A DNA stretch of 64,000 bases from Azadirachta indica (GCA_022749755.1 CM040450.1:13786913-13850912); one strand, 5' to 3'; numbered from the stretch's first letter, positions 24,320-37,089 are shown. The notes: generated by a model not told the origin, from the letters alone. A program made the numbers and translations.

Positions 24320-26039
24320 AATTTTGTCTTCTTTTTTTTAATTCATAATTTTGACCCATTAATTGAAAATGATTATAATTTTGGACTGATAATTTTTGAT
24401 TAATTATATTGGTCAAATATTTTTTTTTTTTTTGAGGATTACAATTCATTGAATATTGAAACGAAAATTTTATTCCATTTAAGTTTTTTAAATAACTTTG
24501 AAATTTGTAATCATACTACTAAAAAAATTGTTAATTATTTTCTAAGAATATAACTTATAAATGTATTTATACTCTCTCTCATTTTTTATACTAAATACAA
24601 ATTAATTATTTTTAGTAAGATGAACTAAAAATGTACTAAAATATTCATCCTTATTTTTCCAATATATTTAAGAAAAGATTTGTATTTACAAATGTGAAAG
24701 ATGGAATGTATCAATTGTTGGGGCTAGTTTTAAATAATGGGCAAAGACTAGCATTAATATATAAGTGCCCCACAACCCATCATTTAAGACCTTGAATATA
24801 TCATACACCATAACACCAACCGACCCAACATCAAATCACAGAGCAAAAACTTCCACAACAATACCATAAAATAATATCAATTTGTATTAATTTGATATTA
24901 ATTATTAATTAATGCATAATTTCAATCCTTTTTTTTTAAAATTTAGATAGCATTTTTTTTTTGTCTAAAGTTTAAACTGGACTAAAATTTAAATTTAATT
25001 AAAATTTTAATTTAGATGATATGGTTGTTTTTTATTTTAAAATATTTAAAAATATATATTAAATTATTTGTTTTGATAAATTAAAAAATTTAAAAATTGA
25101 TATTTTGATATATATATCCTTTAAATAATATACTTATATTTAAATAATTTTAATTATATTAGTACAATAATAAATAAAAAAATTAATAAATTATATTAAT
25201 ATATATATTATTTATTTGCTTATTATTATTTTTTTTTTAAAAAAAAATAACTTTTAATCGATGATATAAAGATAAATAAAAATAATAATTATATTATAAC
25301 ATAATTATAATTATGTAAATATACAATTTTATTATAATAATTAAAGTATAAAATAAGTAAGATTGAGAAAATAAGTAAAAGAAATTCACAATAAAAAAGA
25401 AATACATTAAATTAATATTTTAATTTTATTAGTAAATAATTTAATAAAATAAAGATATTTTTAAAAAAATAAAAATACTAAATTATTCACACATTTATTC
25501 AATCATATTTAAGTTAAAATTTTTTAATTTAATTATATTCACATATTTTTATCAAATATTCAGATATAAATTAAAAAATAAACAACTTTTAAACATTTAA
25601 ATAAATAAATTATATTCAAATTTTTTAAATTAAATAAAAATAAAAAATAAATGCTAATAGTGTAATATTTATTTATTTTTTGATTAAATTAAACTGTTTT
25701 TAAAAGTTATCCCTTAATAACCTTTTAATAAATTGTCATTATTAGCTTTTTTTCTCTTTATTATGAGACCCATGTTGTGTAACAAAAATAACAAAATTTT
25801 TTATATAATTATTTAGAGGAAAAATTAGAGTGTATTTTTTTATTTATATTTGTTCGAAAAATGAATAGTATTACAATTAATAGCAGTTTATGAGAAACAC
25901 AGTAAAATGTATTTATCTCATTTTTTAAAATTTAAAAAATAAGAAAAAAAATATTATCGTTACCCAACAACTTTGAACCAGAAGACAGTGGCAAATTCCG
26001 TAATATCAAACAATATTTCTAATTTGACAATGCCCTTAA
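24320..26039. other. Extremely AT-rich intergenic DNA
   Basis: Nearly all A and T, with poly(A)/(T) tracts and no open frame or RNA signature. I see nothing in it. Confidence 0.7.
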
Positions 26040-26420
26040 GTTAAGATTGATTCCGCTTGCATTCACACGGTTTCCACTTAGAGGTTTCCTTTCCTTTGCG
26101 TTGTAGAGCACTTTCCGTGTGGGACCCTATTGTACCGTTTTCCCAGTACGACAGGTCGTACGTGTCAAGACCTCGCAGATTTGGGGTCCAATATCTGATG
26201 AAAATCCCACGGCCGATATTCAAAGAGGATTCACTGTCAGTCACCCCTCGGTGAGTGAAATATGTCTCTATTGCAATAAAGTGCGGTCTGTGACGCGTTG
26301 TTATTGGACAAATATAAATAGTAGCGGGGAGTCCAACCAATAGCATTGTCGTTTGGAATCACCGCCATATGTTGCCGGTAGCACATAACATCTTAGTTAT
26401 TGACGCCAGCCTTTCATTTT
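26040..26420. other. Unexplained GC-richer island with TATA-like and palindromic elements
   Basis: About 380 bp of roughly balanced composition sits inside very AT-rich DNA. It holds a 16-bp inverted repeat at 26146-26161 (GTACGAC-AG-GTCGTAC), TATAAATA at 26313-26320, ATTGG and CCAAT boxes on either side of it, and TGACGCGT nearby. Open frames exist on both strands (65-101 aa) but match nothing I recognise. The element mix looks like a promoter directed to the right, yet no coding exon follows. It may be an orphan promoter, a non-coding RNA gene or a transposon end. Confidence 0.4.
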
Positions 26421-27930
26421 CATTTTTTTAATATTTTTAATTTTTCCGTTTTGGCTTCAAGCAAATTGACAAATGTGTCCCGATAATAAATTTTTTTTAA
26501 ATATTAAATTTTTCGGGCAGGACATGACTTATCTCCTTATCAAGAGAATTCCGAAAATAAAATAAAAAGTTTTTTTTATAATAGAATAATTCGTGACAAT
26601 AAATAAATTTTGAGTATGGGTCTAGTAATTTTTTCAATAAAAATTTATGCAAAATAATGTAATATCTTTTATTAATTTAGTAATATTAAAAATACAAATT
26701 TTATTAATAAAAAAGATGTAATTTATATTTTTTTTTTTTTCGTAATATACAAGTTAGTGTAAAAATTTGCATGTATCAAACTTATAGATAAGATGGTTTT
26801 TTTTATATGTTATTCTGTTAAATAATTTAAATGGTAAATTAATTATTTTTTAGTAAAAAACAAAAGTTAATAGTTTTAATTTTGCATATATTTATGCTAG
26901 TAAAAAATGTATAAATGGAAATTCGAAAACTCTACTTTGGATTCTATGTCAAAATTTATAATGCAATAATAATTGATAAATCTTATTTGTCAAATAAATA
27001 TTTTAATTAATATACTTTTAAAAATTAGATATAAATGCCATAATTACAAACCAACAATAGGCTTAGTTAGAAAATTCAAAAATAATTTAATATGAAATAA
27101 AGTATCTTCTTCTTATTATATTAATTTTATTTAAAAAAAAAAATCTTTACATATATCCAAGTTAATTAATAAGGTACCTTGTTTTAAGTAACCTTCTCCT
27201 TGACTTTAAAAGAGAAACATTGATGATATGTTTAGTTGAGAGGTTAGTTAGGCATTTAACATTTGAAGTTTTGAACTGAAAGACTCTAATCAAATCACTG
27301 AGATTTAATGATTTATTTGCTTACTAAACCGAAGGAGAAAAGTGAGTTATAATTTAAAAAAAAAATTGTAAATTTCTTTTATATTTTCTCTAATTTTGCA
27401 TTGTTTCCTTTAGAAAACTATATATCAATCAAGCATTATTTTAAAATATTTTTCAAATTTTAATATACTTATATACATATCTAAAATTTCATTTAAAGAA
27501 GTAAAACACTTTGATTCATTTAGAGCTTTAGAGCTTTTTATTGTCTTCAAAATAATTCATTTTTTTTTTTTACAATCTCAAAATTTTGTTATCTATTAAT
27601 TAATTAATACCCATGATTTGTAGTACTCATATTTAAACTATAAATGTAAAATAAATTAGTGATAAAACTCGATCCTCTTTCAAAATTAGGATAAACCCTC
27701 TCTTGCTAGTGTTTTAATTATATTTATTGATTATTCAACAAACAATATGTAGAAACAAAATCTGAAAATAGGCAAGTTGCATTGATTACGAAATTAAATA
27801 AAATTAATAAATGATTGATTAATCTTCTGTGACATAATTTTTAAATAATAAAATAAAAAAAATTCTGTGCATGGAATCAAATTACACGTCAAAGATCTGA
27901 AAATAAAATAATTAATTATTAATTAGATTA
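26421..27930. other. AT-rich intergenic DNA
   Basis: AT-rich with homopolymer tracts. No gene or repeat I can support. Confidence 0.6.
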
Positions 27931-28160
27931 AGAGAATCCGTACACTCGAGCGTGGACTTCGCTGGACTTCTGTGTGTGCGTGTCAACTCCAGAAATCCAC
28001 GCTAACTGTCGGCGCTACGTTTGGCTTTCAAATTTTTATTTATTTTTTTTATAATTTATAATTAATATTTTGGAATGTGCCGCCGTAGCCTGTAAAGGCA
28101 TCGAACTTTTGTACTACTTGGTTTGCACATCGACGCGTACGTCAATTACATGCGTATTTG
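27931..28160. other. Second GC-richer island with a hairpin
   Basis: About 230 bp of higher GC content. Bases 27949-27965 and 27989-28003 pair as an imperfect stem (left arm AGCGTGGACTTCGCTGG, right arm CCAGAAATCCACGCT) around a loop of about 23 nt. No open frame spans it. A small structured RNA or a decayed element is possible. Confidence 0.4.
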
Positions 28161-31100
28161 AATATTTATGAAATAATAGTAGTAAGGATTTGTTTGATAT
28201 AAAAAACAAAGATTATTTATTTTTTAACAAATTTTTATTTTCAAAAAATTAAAATTTCAACTTATCTCCACCAAAAAAATAAGAATAATATTTAAAAAGA
28301 AAAAGTTTCAATAAAATAATGAAATAAATGATAGGAAGAATTTTCAATTTTGTAATTATTGGTAGAAGAGTACTCGCAAGCTAAAGTCGTAAAGAAGAAG
28401 GAATCGGTTTGGCTTTCTTTCAATAATCAATCATGGAATGGTAGCATAGTCATTTTACCTTTTTTATATGGCTAAAATTGTCAAACTGTTAAATAATTGG
28501 AAACTTCTGGAAATAAGAAATAAGTAACACCGATAAATTTTCTTTGTACTTTTAACTAAAAGCTGTTTGTTCTAACTTTCTCTTTCGGTCCAAGGAACAA
28601 TATGTGTACGATGCTATGATACTATTCCATGTTCCTCCAATCACGTACTGCCACGTCATAAGAAAAAGATTTTCCTACAATATAGTACATAGCGAGCTAT
28701 TATTGATTACAGTTCATTAAACTTGCTTAAATATTTTTTTAATTATTTGTAACTTTTAAAAAATAAAATAAAATAAGTAGCAAAGAAGATGAGTTGGACC
28801 AAGCTCATTCATGAAGAATATGCACTACTCTATTAATGATCTATTTGTCAAAATTAAAAAGAAAAAAGAAAAAAAATTATAAATTATAAATTATTAATAA
28901 AAAATTAAAAAGAATGATTCTTTTTGAAAAGTAGATTATGCTTTAAAATTAAAATACATATTATTGAAAACATTTGTTGGTCAAAATTTTCTAATATTGT
29001 GAATTTTTAGATGCGAAAATGGATATTGATGCAAGTTTGAGTTGTAGTTTTTGTTATAATTTTCTTCATAATTGATATGGAAAATTTTTTTTAATTAACA
29101 AATAGAAAACTTTAATTTGAATGTAAATATGAAAATAGTAGTATCATAATACTTATAAAAATTATTTATACGTATAACATTTCAAAAAAAATTATAACCC
29201 TTTTTAAATTTTAAATTTTAAATTTCAATGCAATTGTCAAAATATTAATTATACTTTAATTAGTATAAGTAGGGGTTCAACTTTTTTTAAGTGTAAAGTG
29301 GGTGCCGACTCTTGAAAGGATGACAACGGCAAATTTTCAAACCTGTAGATATGATTAAGACTTTCTATTTTCATGTATTTTTTGTAATATTTAAAAAAAA
29401 AAAAAGGCAATTGTTAATTATAGAAATTTTGATGCCTTATAATAATAAATAAGAGCCCACCATCTAAAATTGAAAAGAAAATTCCAACGCAAAAATAGAA
29501 AATTGACAATTGGGAAAAGGGACCACCGGGGCATTTAAATGCCATCCAAATCATTTGGCCCTATTTGTCCGCCACCGACTGCATATTATATAGAGATAAA
29601 TGTCTAAACGAGATAATAATATTTAAACTCCCTTATTTTTTTTATTTTTTCCACTTTAATATATAATTTTTTAAAGATTATTTAAAAGAATAAAATAAAA
29701 TAAAAATTTTAAAGTAATACAAGGATATTTCACGTAATTTAAAATTTGAAGGAAATTAAAAAAATTCTACTTAAAAAAAAAATTAAACTTCACCAAGATG
29801 AAATAGTACTTTTAAGTTTAAGTTGGTTTTTTTTTTTTTTCACAATCAAATAAAAAAGATTTTGTATATTAAAAAATCTGTTTTAAGTAAGACCACTATT
29901 AATGTTCAGTTTAATATTATGAAAATAATTTAAGGAATTTTTTTAATTTTCATTTGCGAAAAATATAAAAATTGAGGATTACAAATATTTATTATTGAAT
30001 AAGTTACTTAACAACTATATCAAAATTTTACTAAGAAGAAGACAAAAGTGCAAAGTCGTCATTGAATTTCGTGCTCACTTTAAAAACATTTTTCACCTAA
30101 TAAATGCACACAGTTCACATGATGTCTCATACTTTTTTTTGGCACGATTTAAGGACTTTATTTTAATACTAAATATTGTTATCCCATTTCTTGCCACACG
30201 TCTAACATTTAAACCCTAAGTAAAAAAAATTTATTAATTAAACAAAAAACTATTAATTAGTTAATTAATTGTTTAAGGTTGCCTCAAATTCAGACAATCA
30301 TACATCCCTTCGAAATTTCAATGTAGGGTAAGATTGTTTGGTGTGTAGATTCTATGAAGTTCCGTTGTGAATTTAATTAATTTTGGTGTAATTAATTAAT
30401 TAATTGTTGTATTTTCCCGATGAGATTAAAATCGACGTCGTATTAAATGAAAGGTTTTCAAAGCCCAAGTAGTATGTGTTTTTATGGGAATTACACAAAT
30501 TTATTGGCCAATTGAAACATAGACTTTGACATTGAATTTTGGATTAAAATTTCCTCAATTTCCGGAAGAAGAATATGCAAGAATATGTAATCATCTATCA
30601 ACCATAATTATATATTTTTATATGTATTTATTTAATTTTAATTTATATAATTTATAAATTACCTAAAAAAAAATTGTGTAAAATTAATTAAAAAGCTATT
30701 AATTCGTCATCTTTATAATATTACCTTTTAATTTTATTACGAAAAAAATCAATGGGTTTTAATTTTATACATTTTTTATATATTATTTATAAATTATTTT
30801 ATTTAAAAAATTAAATATAATACATATAATTAATATTTTATAATTAAGTATGTGTGATGAATCTTAATAATTAATAATATTTAAATTTAATAATTTATAA
30901 ATAATAAAAAAGATATAATATTAAAGTGATATCAACCTTTCCCCTTATTTATTACATATTTACATTGCAAAAGTCTAAAACATATGTAAATGTACACTTA
31001 GTTTCCAAGTGTAGAAATTCAATGCAACATTAATTCTTACTTCTTCTTCCCAGGTGAATGGACCACTGAAACTCTGAGAGAAAATGGAAAACTTTTTCCT

Positions 31101-31722
31101 GGAAACTTTCAGATTTTCTAGGCTTTTAACCAACCTGCAAAGCAAAGTAGAAAACAAGTAGGAGTGAAATGAAAGTATGAATGTGTGATAGACAGAAAAG
31201 CCTCAAATTACTCCACCTCCAACTCAAAATTTCTTCTTTGAATTATGTCTCCGTACATTGACATTTAAAAGGTATGTTTGTTATTTTGCTTAATTTTAAA
31301 AAATATGAAAGTTAGAATATTTGATAAATATAAATTTCACAGGAATATTTAATAATCACTAATAATTAATCCAAAAATTAGAAAAAAAAAGTAAGTTAGA
31401 GACTTAAATGATTTAACTCTTTATATACTTAGTGAGTAAATAGGTTTAAAGAAATTAAAGAAGGGTCACATGAGATCACGTGTCATCCATTCCATTTCAG
31501 GCTTAAAAAGTATACCACATGCAGTTACTTCGATCACTTAATTATCATTTTGCTTTCGCTTTAACCTTTTCAAACCAAACCCTAATGGTCTCGTTTAATA
31601 TATTCATCAACACTTGCAGTTTAATTTTTAGTTGATGATGAATACCAGAATACGTAATTGGTGACAGAATCTTTTCGAGACAAGCGTTTTGTTATCAACT
31701 CAAGATTATTTACGTTTTATGA
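28161..31722. other. AT-rich intergenic DNA
   Basis: Mostly AT-rich with no recognisable gene. A short splice-bounded minus-strand frame near 31027-31136 is noted among the findings. The other open frames are AT-rich noise. Confidence 0.55.

Positions 31723-31778
<56 letters not shown>
31723..31778. repeat. (AAT)n microsatellite
   Basis: About eighteen uninterrupted AAT units, the longest trinucleotide array in the window and probably polymorphic. Confidence 0.97.
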
Positions 31779-32256
31779 GTGTTCATTAACACAATTAATT
31801 ACTTTAATTAGAGGCCTTCTTTTTCTTGTTGAGAACATTCTTCATGGCAACTAATTGACCACAAAGAAAAGAATTGATTAGACACTAATAATGAGAGCAA
31901 ATCGTTACAGCAATTAATTCTACAAAATTAGTAATTGAAACATATTTCCTTGTGGAAGCACTTTTGGGCTTTTATTTTTTGAGTCAAAAGAGGTGGAGAG
32001 ACTTTGTCTCACTTTGTGATGAAGCTGCTTTTAATCCCAATCATTTCTTTGTTGTAGTATGTATATATTATAGATTTGCAAAACAAAACAACAATTTGTA
32101 AGCTGAGAACACAAGTTGCAATGATGAAATTTGTCTAAAATATAATATATTATTAAAAAAATATAAAGGCAAAGTTATGCATTTATGCAAAGAACATAAA
32201 AAATTTTGTGAAAACAAAACGATGCCGGTAATTTCGGCCAGAGACCTCAATAAATT

Positions 32257-32652
32257 CACTGGGCTTTTTCTGGGTCGTGGGATTGGGCCTAGTTTAGACG
32301 TCGGACATCTTTATGCGGGCTCACTTGAAAATCAAGTTGGACCTAATGGACTGTGTTGCTCCAGCTACTCCACTTATGTTCTCGTTAGACCCATTTTCTT
32401 GGTACTTCTTAAAGTGAGCGTGCACGTCAACACGGACTCAGAAGCAAAACGACTGGGCTGTTACTTCACGCGCATGATCATCGCGTGGCTCCCTCGTCCG
32501 AATTCCCAGCCATACACGCGCATTTCGTGTCCGTCCGCGTGCGGCCAGAAGCAAACAAGAAATGACCATAGCTGAAGACCCACTTCAAAAATCAAAATAT
32601 GCAGAAGAAGAGAAGAGTGTGTTCGTTATCCTTCGTTCTTCTTCTAGGGTTT
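32257..32652 (+). promoter_or_regulatory. WRC-gene promoter with site II and telobox motifs
   Basis: A GC-richer segment before the WRC gene contains three site II-type TGGGC(C/T) motifs at 32260-32265, 32284-32289 and 32454-32459. A telobox (TAGGGTTT) lies at 32645-32652, about 55 bp before the start codon and so probably in the leader. Site II elements plus a telobox are typical of plant genes expressed in dividing cells. No clear TATA box is seen. An open frame of 132 codons across 32177-32575 has no recognisable domain and I do not call it a gene. Confidence 0.55.
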
Positions 32653-32708
32653 TACCTTTTCTCTTAAACTCTTCTCCCTGTGATTAAATCTGAACCATTA
32701 ATCGAATC

Positions 32709-33574
32709 ATGAGGATCAGAAGAAATTGTTACCTTCCTCCTCTCTCTTCTCTCCACCAAAACGACACCGATGCATTAACGACCAATCATTTCCCGCCATC
32801 TCTTTTACGGTCACCGGAGAAGCCGACGGTCATGGTTAGCAGGATCAACGGTCACATAATTTCCTCCAAAGGCGACAGTGCAAACGAAACGAAGATTGAT
32901 TCAATGGTCCGTATCCGCATTTGATCATCTTAAATTTTGTTAATACGTTGTGGATGCGTGCTTACAGAGTGAACTTTTAGCTTACACGGCGTCGTTTTAT
33001 TTGTTAATTGTGGCTGCAGGAAACAGCAAGCGGCGTAACAGAGGGAATGAACTTCACTACTACTCAATCTAATCAAAGGTAAGCAAGAAGAGTCAATTAA
33101 TTTGGTCCGTTTAGATTTTTGCGTATTTCGTTAATCCAAACAGCAGTGTATTAATTTTATGAGTGCAGCTGGTGCGAGGAAGAGAAAGTGATTCCGTTGA
33201 AGAAGAGAAGAATGTGCTTTGAGAGAAACTTGATATCAGAGAAAGAGAAAGAAATTAACAAGAGCGATGCTTCGAAGGAAGAACTGAGATGTCGGAGATC
33301 GGACGGGAAGAAATGGAGGTGCACAAGTAGGAGAGTTGAAGGTTATTCCATGTGTGCGCATCATTTGGAAATGGAGAAGCTGAGTCGAACTAGAGGTTAT
33401 CGTCGCCGTCACCGTCGCCGTCATAGCGCCCGCCCGAATCAGAAAACAAAGATTACTGAAGATGAGAGGAAAGATGGTAAGACGAAGAAGAAGATAATGA
33501 AACAGGTGAAAGCTCGATCCATTAACAGTTTAGTTCGAAACACCGTTCCATTGATGCTACCTATAACTCTGTAA
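32709..33574 (+). CDS. Small WRC-domain protein
   Basis: A predicted nuclear protein of about 220 aa. Exons are 32709-32906, 33020-33078 and 33169-33574; borders are GT-AG with phases 0 and 2. The N terminus is MRIRRNCYLPPLSS, basic and of the form shared by small plant WRC proteins. The WRC zinc-binding motif is C127-x9-C137-x10-C148-x2-H151, with the signature KKWRC and then MCAHHLE. A strongly basic tract (YRRRHRRRHSARPNQK) and a Lys-rich tail follow and probably act as nuclear localisation and DNA-binding segments. Growth-regulating factors carry WRC with a QLQ domain, but no QLQ is present here, so this is not a GRF. The function of stand-alone WRC proteins is poorly known. The start codon opens the conserved MRIR terminus. 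Confidence 0.85.
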
Positions 33575-33939
33575 TTAGTGATCATGCTGAAAATATTTGC
33601 CAGTACTTTACGATGACTGAACAAGGTTATATTAGTGATGATGAAATTAATCAAAAGAATTACTCGAGATGAAATTGTTTATGCTCAACAGCATTAGAAT
33701 TTGTTAACGACAGGATCGATCGATGTTCGTATATTTGATGCAGAAGTAAGCGTTTCGTTTTCAGTTGTTTACATCTTTAATTCATTAACCTTCTTGAATT
33801 TCTGTCTCGCTGTGTTCTCATTTTTTTGAAACGATTCATCATCAATATTACTATATGTTAACCTTCTTCACGGGTCAGATTTATTAAAGTTCCCTCTGTC
33901 ATCTTGGTTTCCATATAATTTTTTCTGCTGCTTTGGTGT

Positions 33940-33976
<37 letters not shown>

Positions 33977-34951
33977 GTGCGTGTGTGTATGATTTTAAGG
34001 CTTATTTTGGACTTATTATTAATGCCCAAAACAAAGGTGTCTAATAAATACAAATTGTTAGTGTATATATAAAAAAACATAATTATTATAATTTTAATAG
34101 TTTCTAAATTATAGTATTTCGATTCCTAATATAACCTATTTTTTTTTTTTTTATAAATTTACTTAAAACATAGCTGGTGTTTGACGAGACAAGAGTTGGT
34201 GAGAAGATTATTACGTGAAAATCATGGCTAGCTCAGATATGCAAAAACAAAAATTATGTGTCAAGTTATAATTTTAATTTTATTTTGAATGATGCATTAA
34301 AATGATATTATTACTTTTATTTAAATTAACAGTACTCTTTTTAGCTAATAAAACAAATAAAAATTTAGATATAATAGTTTTAATAAATCATATAATAAAT
34401 ACACGAAGAGTTTCTTAGACAAATTTATGAATTATTTGGTATATACATCTCAACAAAATCTTTTTCGTAATAATGAGATTAAATGATGTGGTGTTAATAA
34501 ATTAAATTAATATCGTTGTTAAAATATTATAAAAATCTTGAAGACAATCACTCTGCATGTATGTAGACTGATAGACGCACATTCTTATGTACAATATCAT
34601 TGTTATTTTGTTACGTTACCTATTTAAATTTATTCTAGTTGATCCGAACTTTTTTAAAAAATCCTGAAAATAGTTTAGCAAAAGACCAAAAGCGAAATTG
34701 TGGCCCCCACGTCCAAATCATCCTGCCCATCCCGTGCTCACATTTCGGATAAGCTTTCAATTACCGATATCTTCTCCTGTTATGTAGAAATTAAAATTTG
34801 AATATAAAACTACTAAAGTGTCATTCAAGGTTTTTTCCACTGACCCATCACCCAAATATCTCATACATCATAGACTTAGATATTTATCTTCTCCTAATAG
34901 TAAAAGAAAAGAAAGAGAGAGCAAGCCTATACATATTAGAGCAGAGAAAAA
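33575..34951. other. Intergenic DNA between WRC and thioredoxin genes
   Basis: WRC 3' UTR, then AT-rich DNA with a (TA)n array at about 33940-33964 running into TGTATG repeats. GC rises again from about 34690 as the thioredoxin promoter begins. No separate gene is seen. Confidence 0.55.
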
Positions 34952-36368
34952 ATGTCTGCTTTGGCGGCAAATTCTGGTATTCTATACAGAGAATTGCATC
35001 GAAGCGAGAAACAACAGCACCTACGGAACAGTGGGAACTGCTTGTTACTGCAAAAGAATGGTGGGTTTTTCTGGGTTGATTCTAGAAACAAGACCAGAAA
35101 GAAAATTGTGAGAAGAGATGTGAGAGTCGCAGCTCTGTGGCCAGATTTATCAAGACCCACTTCTGTGGAGATGGAACCGATCAACGATTGTGATCATCTT
35201 GATCAGGTTCTGCTTCGAGCTCAGGAGCTTTCTCAGCCTGTTCTTATTGATTGGTAAATTAAATAAATAAATTTCTCTCTGTTACTTGCCGATGAGACTT
35301 TAATATGTAGACATTTTAGAGAATTTCTCAGTGGGGTTTATTGATTTTTGTGTTGTTTGATAGGATGGCTACTTGGTGCCGAAAATGCATATATTTGAAG
35401 CCTAAGTTGGAGAAATTGGCTGCCGAGTTTGATACCAAGTAATTCTCATTTCCATCTGTAATATCTTTGGTGATGTTAGAGTATAAATATTTGCAACTAT
35501 TAGAAATATAATCCTACTTAGTTTTGATAGTATAGTGATTAAAGTGTGCGGCAAATGGTTTACTTGCTAGCTAATGTTTGGGAGTTACACGCCAGCTTAG
35601 CTTATATATGACAGCTAGCGAGTTTATTCTATAAGATCACTCTCACATACACCCTTAGTTAATGAAACCATTGTAAAATATAAGTGGTGTATTATATTAG
35701 TAAATATCAGCCGTCAAATAAAAGTGGTATTTACTAAGCATTCTAACTCCCAAAATCTTGTATAAACACAAAATTTACAAATATACTCTTAACTAGATTT
35801 CACGATGGTACATATATTGAGAATATAGTTTTGGCCATAGCTAATTAATTTGATTGAACTCTGTTTTAATCCAGAGCAAGAAGGCCAAAGCTAATGATAC
35901 TCTGCTCTATATGAAAGTTTTGTTGAAATCAGTTATTGACATTTTTCTTGGTTATTTTAGATTAAAATTCTATTATGTGGATGTCAACAAAGTACCTCAA
36001 GCTCTAGTCAAGCGAGGGAACATCTCTGTAAGCAAGATTTGCACTTCATTTCGCTCTTAAATTATCCAATTAAGTATTGAAAATTTCCTCCCATTTTAAT
36101 GATGTTTTGTGGGCTCTCTTTGCTGCTCAGAAAATGCCAACAATTCAGGTAGGTTCTTCACCACTGAGTTTACTATTTATTTATTTGTTTTCTTTGGGTC
36201 TCTGTTTACGGAATTGATTTCTGATTGGAATTTTAACTGAGTGAACTGCAAATGTTGATGGTGTTGCAGATATGGAAAGATGGAGAGATGAAATCAGAAG
36301 TAATTGGAGGGCATAAAGCTTGGCTTGTCATAGAAGAAGTTAGAGAAATGATAAAAAAATTTGTATGA
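34952..36368 (+). CDS. WCRKC1: WCRKC-type thioredoxin-like protein, chloroplast-targeted
   Basis: An atypical plastid thioredoxin of about 186 aa. Exons are 34952-35253, 35364-35438, 35961-36027, 36131-36148 (an 18-bp microexon encoding KMPTIQ) and 36270-36368; all are GT-AG with consistent phases. Residues 1 to about 65 are rich in Ser, Asn and basic residues and resemble a transit peptide. The fold follows: [14 protein letters not shown] at 96-109 with Cys106 and Cys109 as the redox pair, [20 protein letters not shown], then cis-Pro151 in MPTIQ, and a final helix ending MIKKFV. WCRKC replaces the usual WCGPC, which defines the plant thioredoxin-like 3 group (WCRKC1/WCRKC2). Their redox partners are not well established. 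Position beside HAT14, TBR and GCP3 homologues favours WCRKC1 (At5g06690 by memory). Confidence 0.92.
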
Positions 36369-36964
36369 TAAATTGTAAAAACTCTTTCTCATTCTCTTCC
36401 TACATATCTTATTTATATATTATAGATTTTATATTCCTACATATGCTATTGAAAATCATGTACATGATAGAATATATTTCATTTTGATTATATAAGGATG
36501 AGTTAGGATCAAGACTCCCAATCTCTTATGTAATTTCCACATTATATTTAAACTATTAGTTTGTTGAAAGTGCCTTCAACATGTGCATCAAATGTGATTT
36601 CAATTTTTAACATAATTAATTAAAAAGGAATTAGTATTTTAACAAAACAAATCATACGTAAGAGTATAATTAATTTTTGTTTTTTGATTGATTAATTTCA
36701 AATTAAATGCAAATTAATATGCTTGTCCTGCCTAAAATTAAATTCCTATATCCTTTGGAATTTAGACCAATTGATAGAGTAATCATACAGTACTGTCAAA
36801 TTTAAAAATATTGTTGTTATAAAGTCGTAGAAGATCCCTTCAATTTGGTTTTGCATCCATTATGAGACCTCCACTAATCTTTTCTCTCTGAGTCATTGAA
36901 GTCATGTGGGTATCCCAACCAATAGTCACATAAAGTATTTTATTGCCAAACAAATAGTAGTTGT
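36369..36964. other. Intergenic DNA before the tRNA gene
   Basis: Thioredoxin 3' UTR and AT-rich DNA. No further gene is seen. Confidence 0.6.
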
Positions 36965-37046
36965 GTCGCTTTGGCCGGGTGGTTAAGGCGTGTGCCTGCT
37001 AAGTACATGGGGTTTCCCCGCGAGAGTTCGAATCTCTCAGGCGACG
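36965..37046 (+). tRNA. tRNA-Ser(GCU)
   Basis: An 82-nt type II tRNA gene without an intron. The acceptor arms GTCGCTT and AGGCGAC pair with one G-U, and the discriminator base is G37046. The D arm contains TGGCCGGGTGG (A box). The anticodon stem TGTGC/GTACA closes the loop CTGCTAA with anticodon GCT, reading AGC/AGU serine codons. The long variable arm (TGGGGTTTCCCC region) is typical of serine tRNA. The T arm holds GAGTTCGAATC (B box). A short T run at about 37054-37058 serves as the Pol III terminator. Isolated nuclear tRNA genes are normal in plants. Confidence 0.95.
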
Positions 37047-37089
37047 ATGATGCCTTTTTGACTTATAACAGAATACTTTGGTACTCTAC

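Noticed and set aside
26041..26346. Opposing frames of 65-101 codons in the GC-richer island
   Set aside because: Both strands are open to a similar extent, with no recognisable motif, codon pattern or splice partner. Long frames are expected when GC rises.
32177..32575. Frame of 132 codons before the WRC gene
   Set aside because: No domain and dense promoter motifs; it sits where the WRC promoter should be. A chance frame in GC-richer DNA is more likely.
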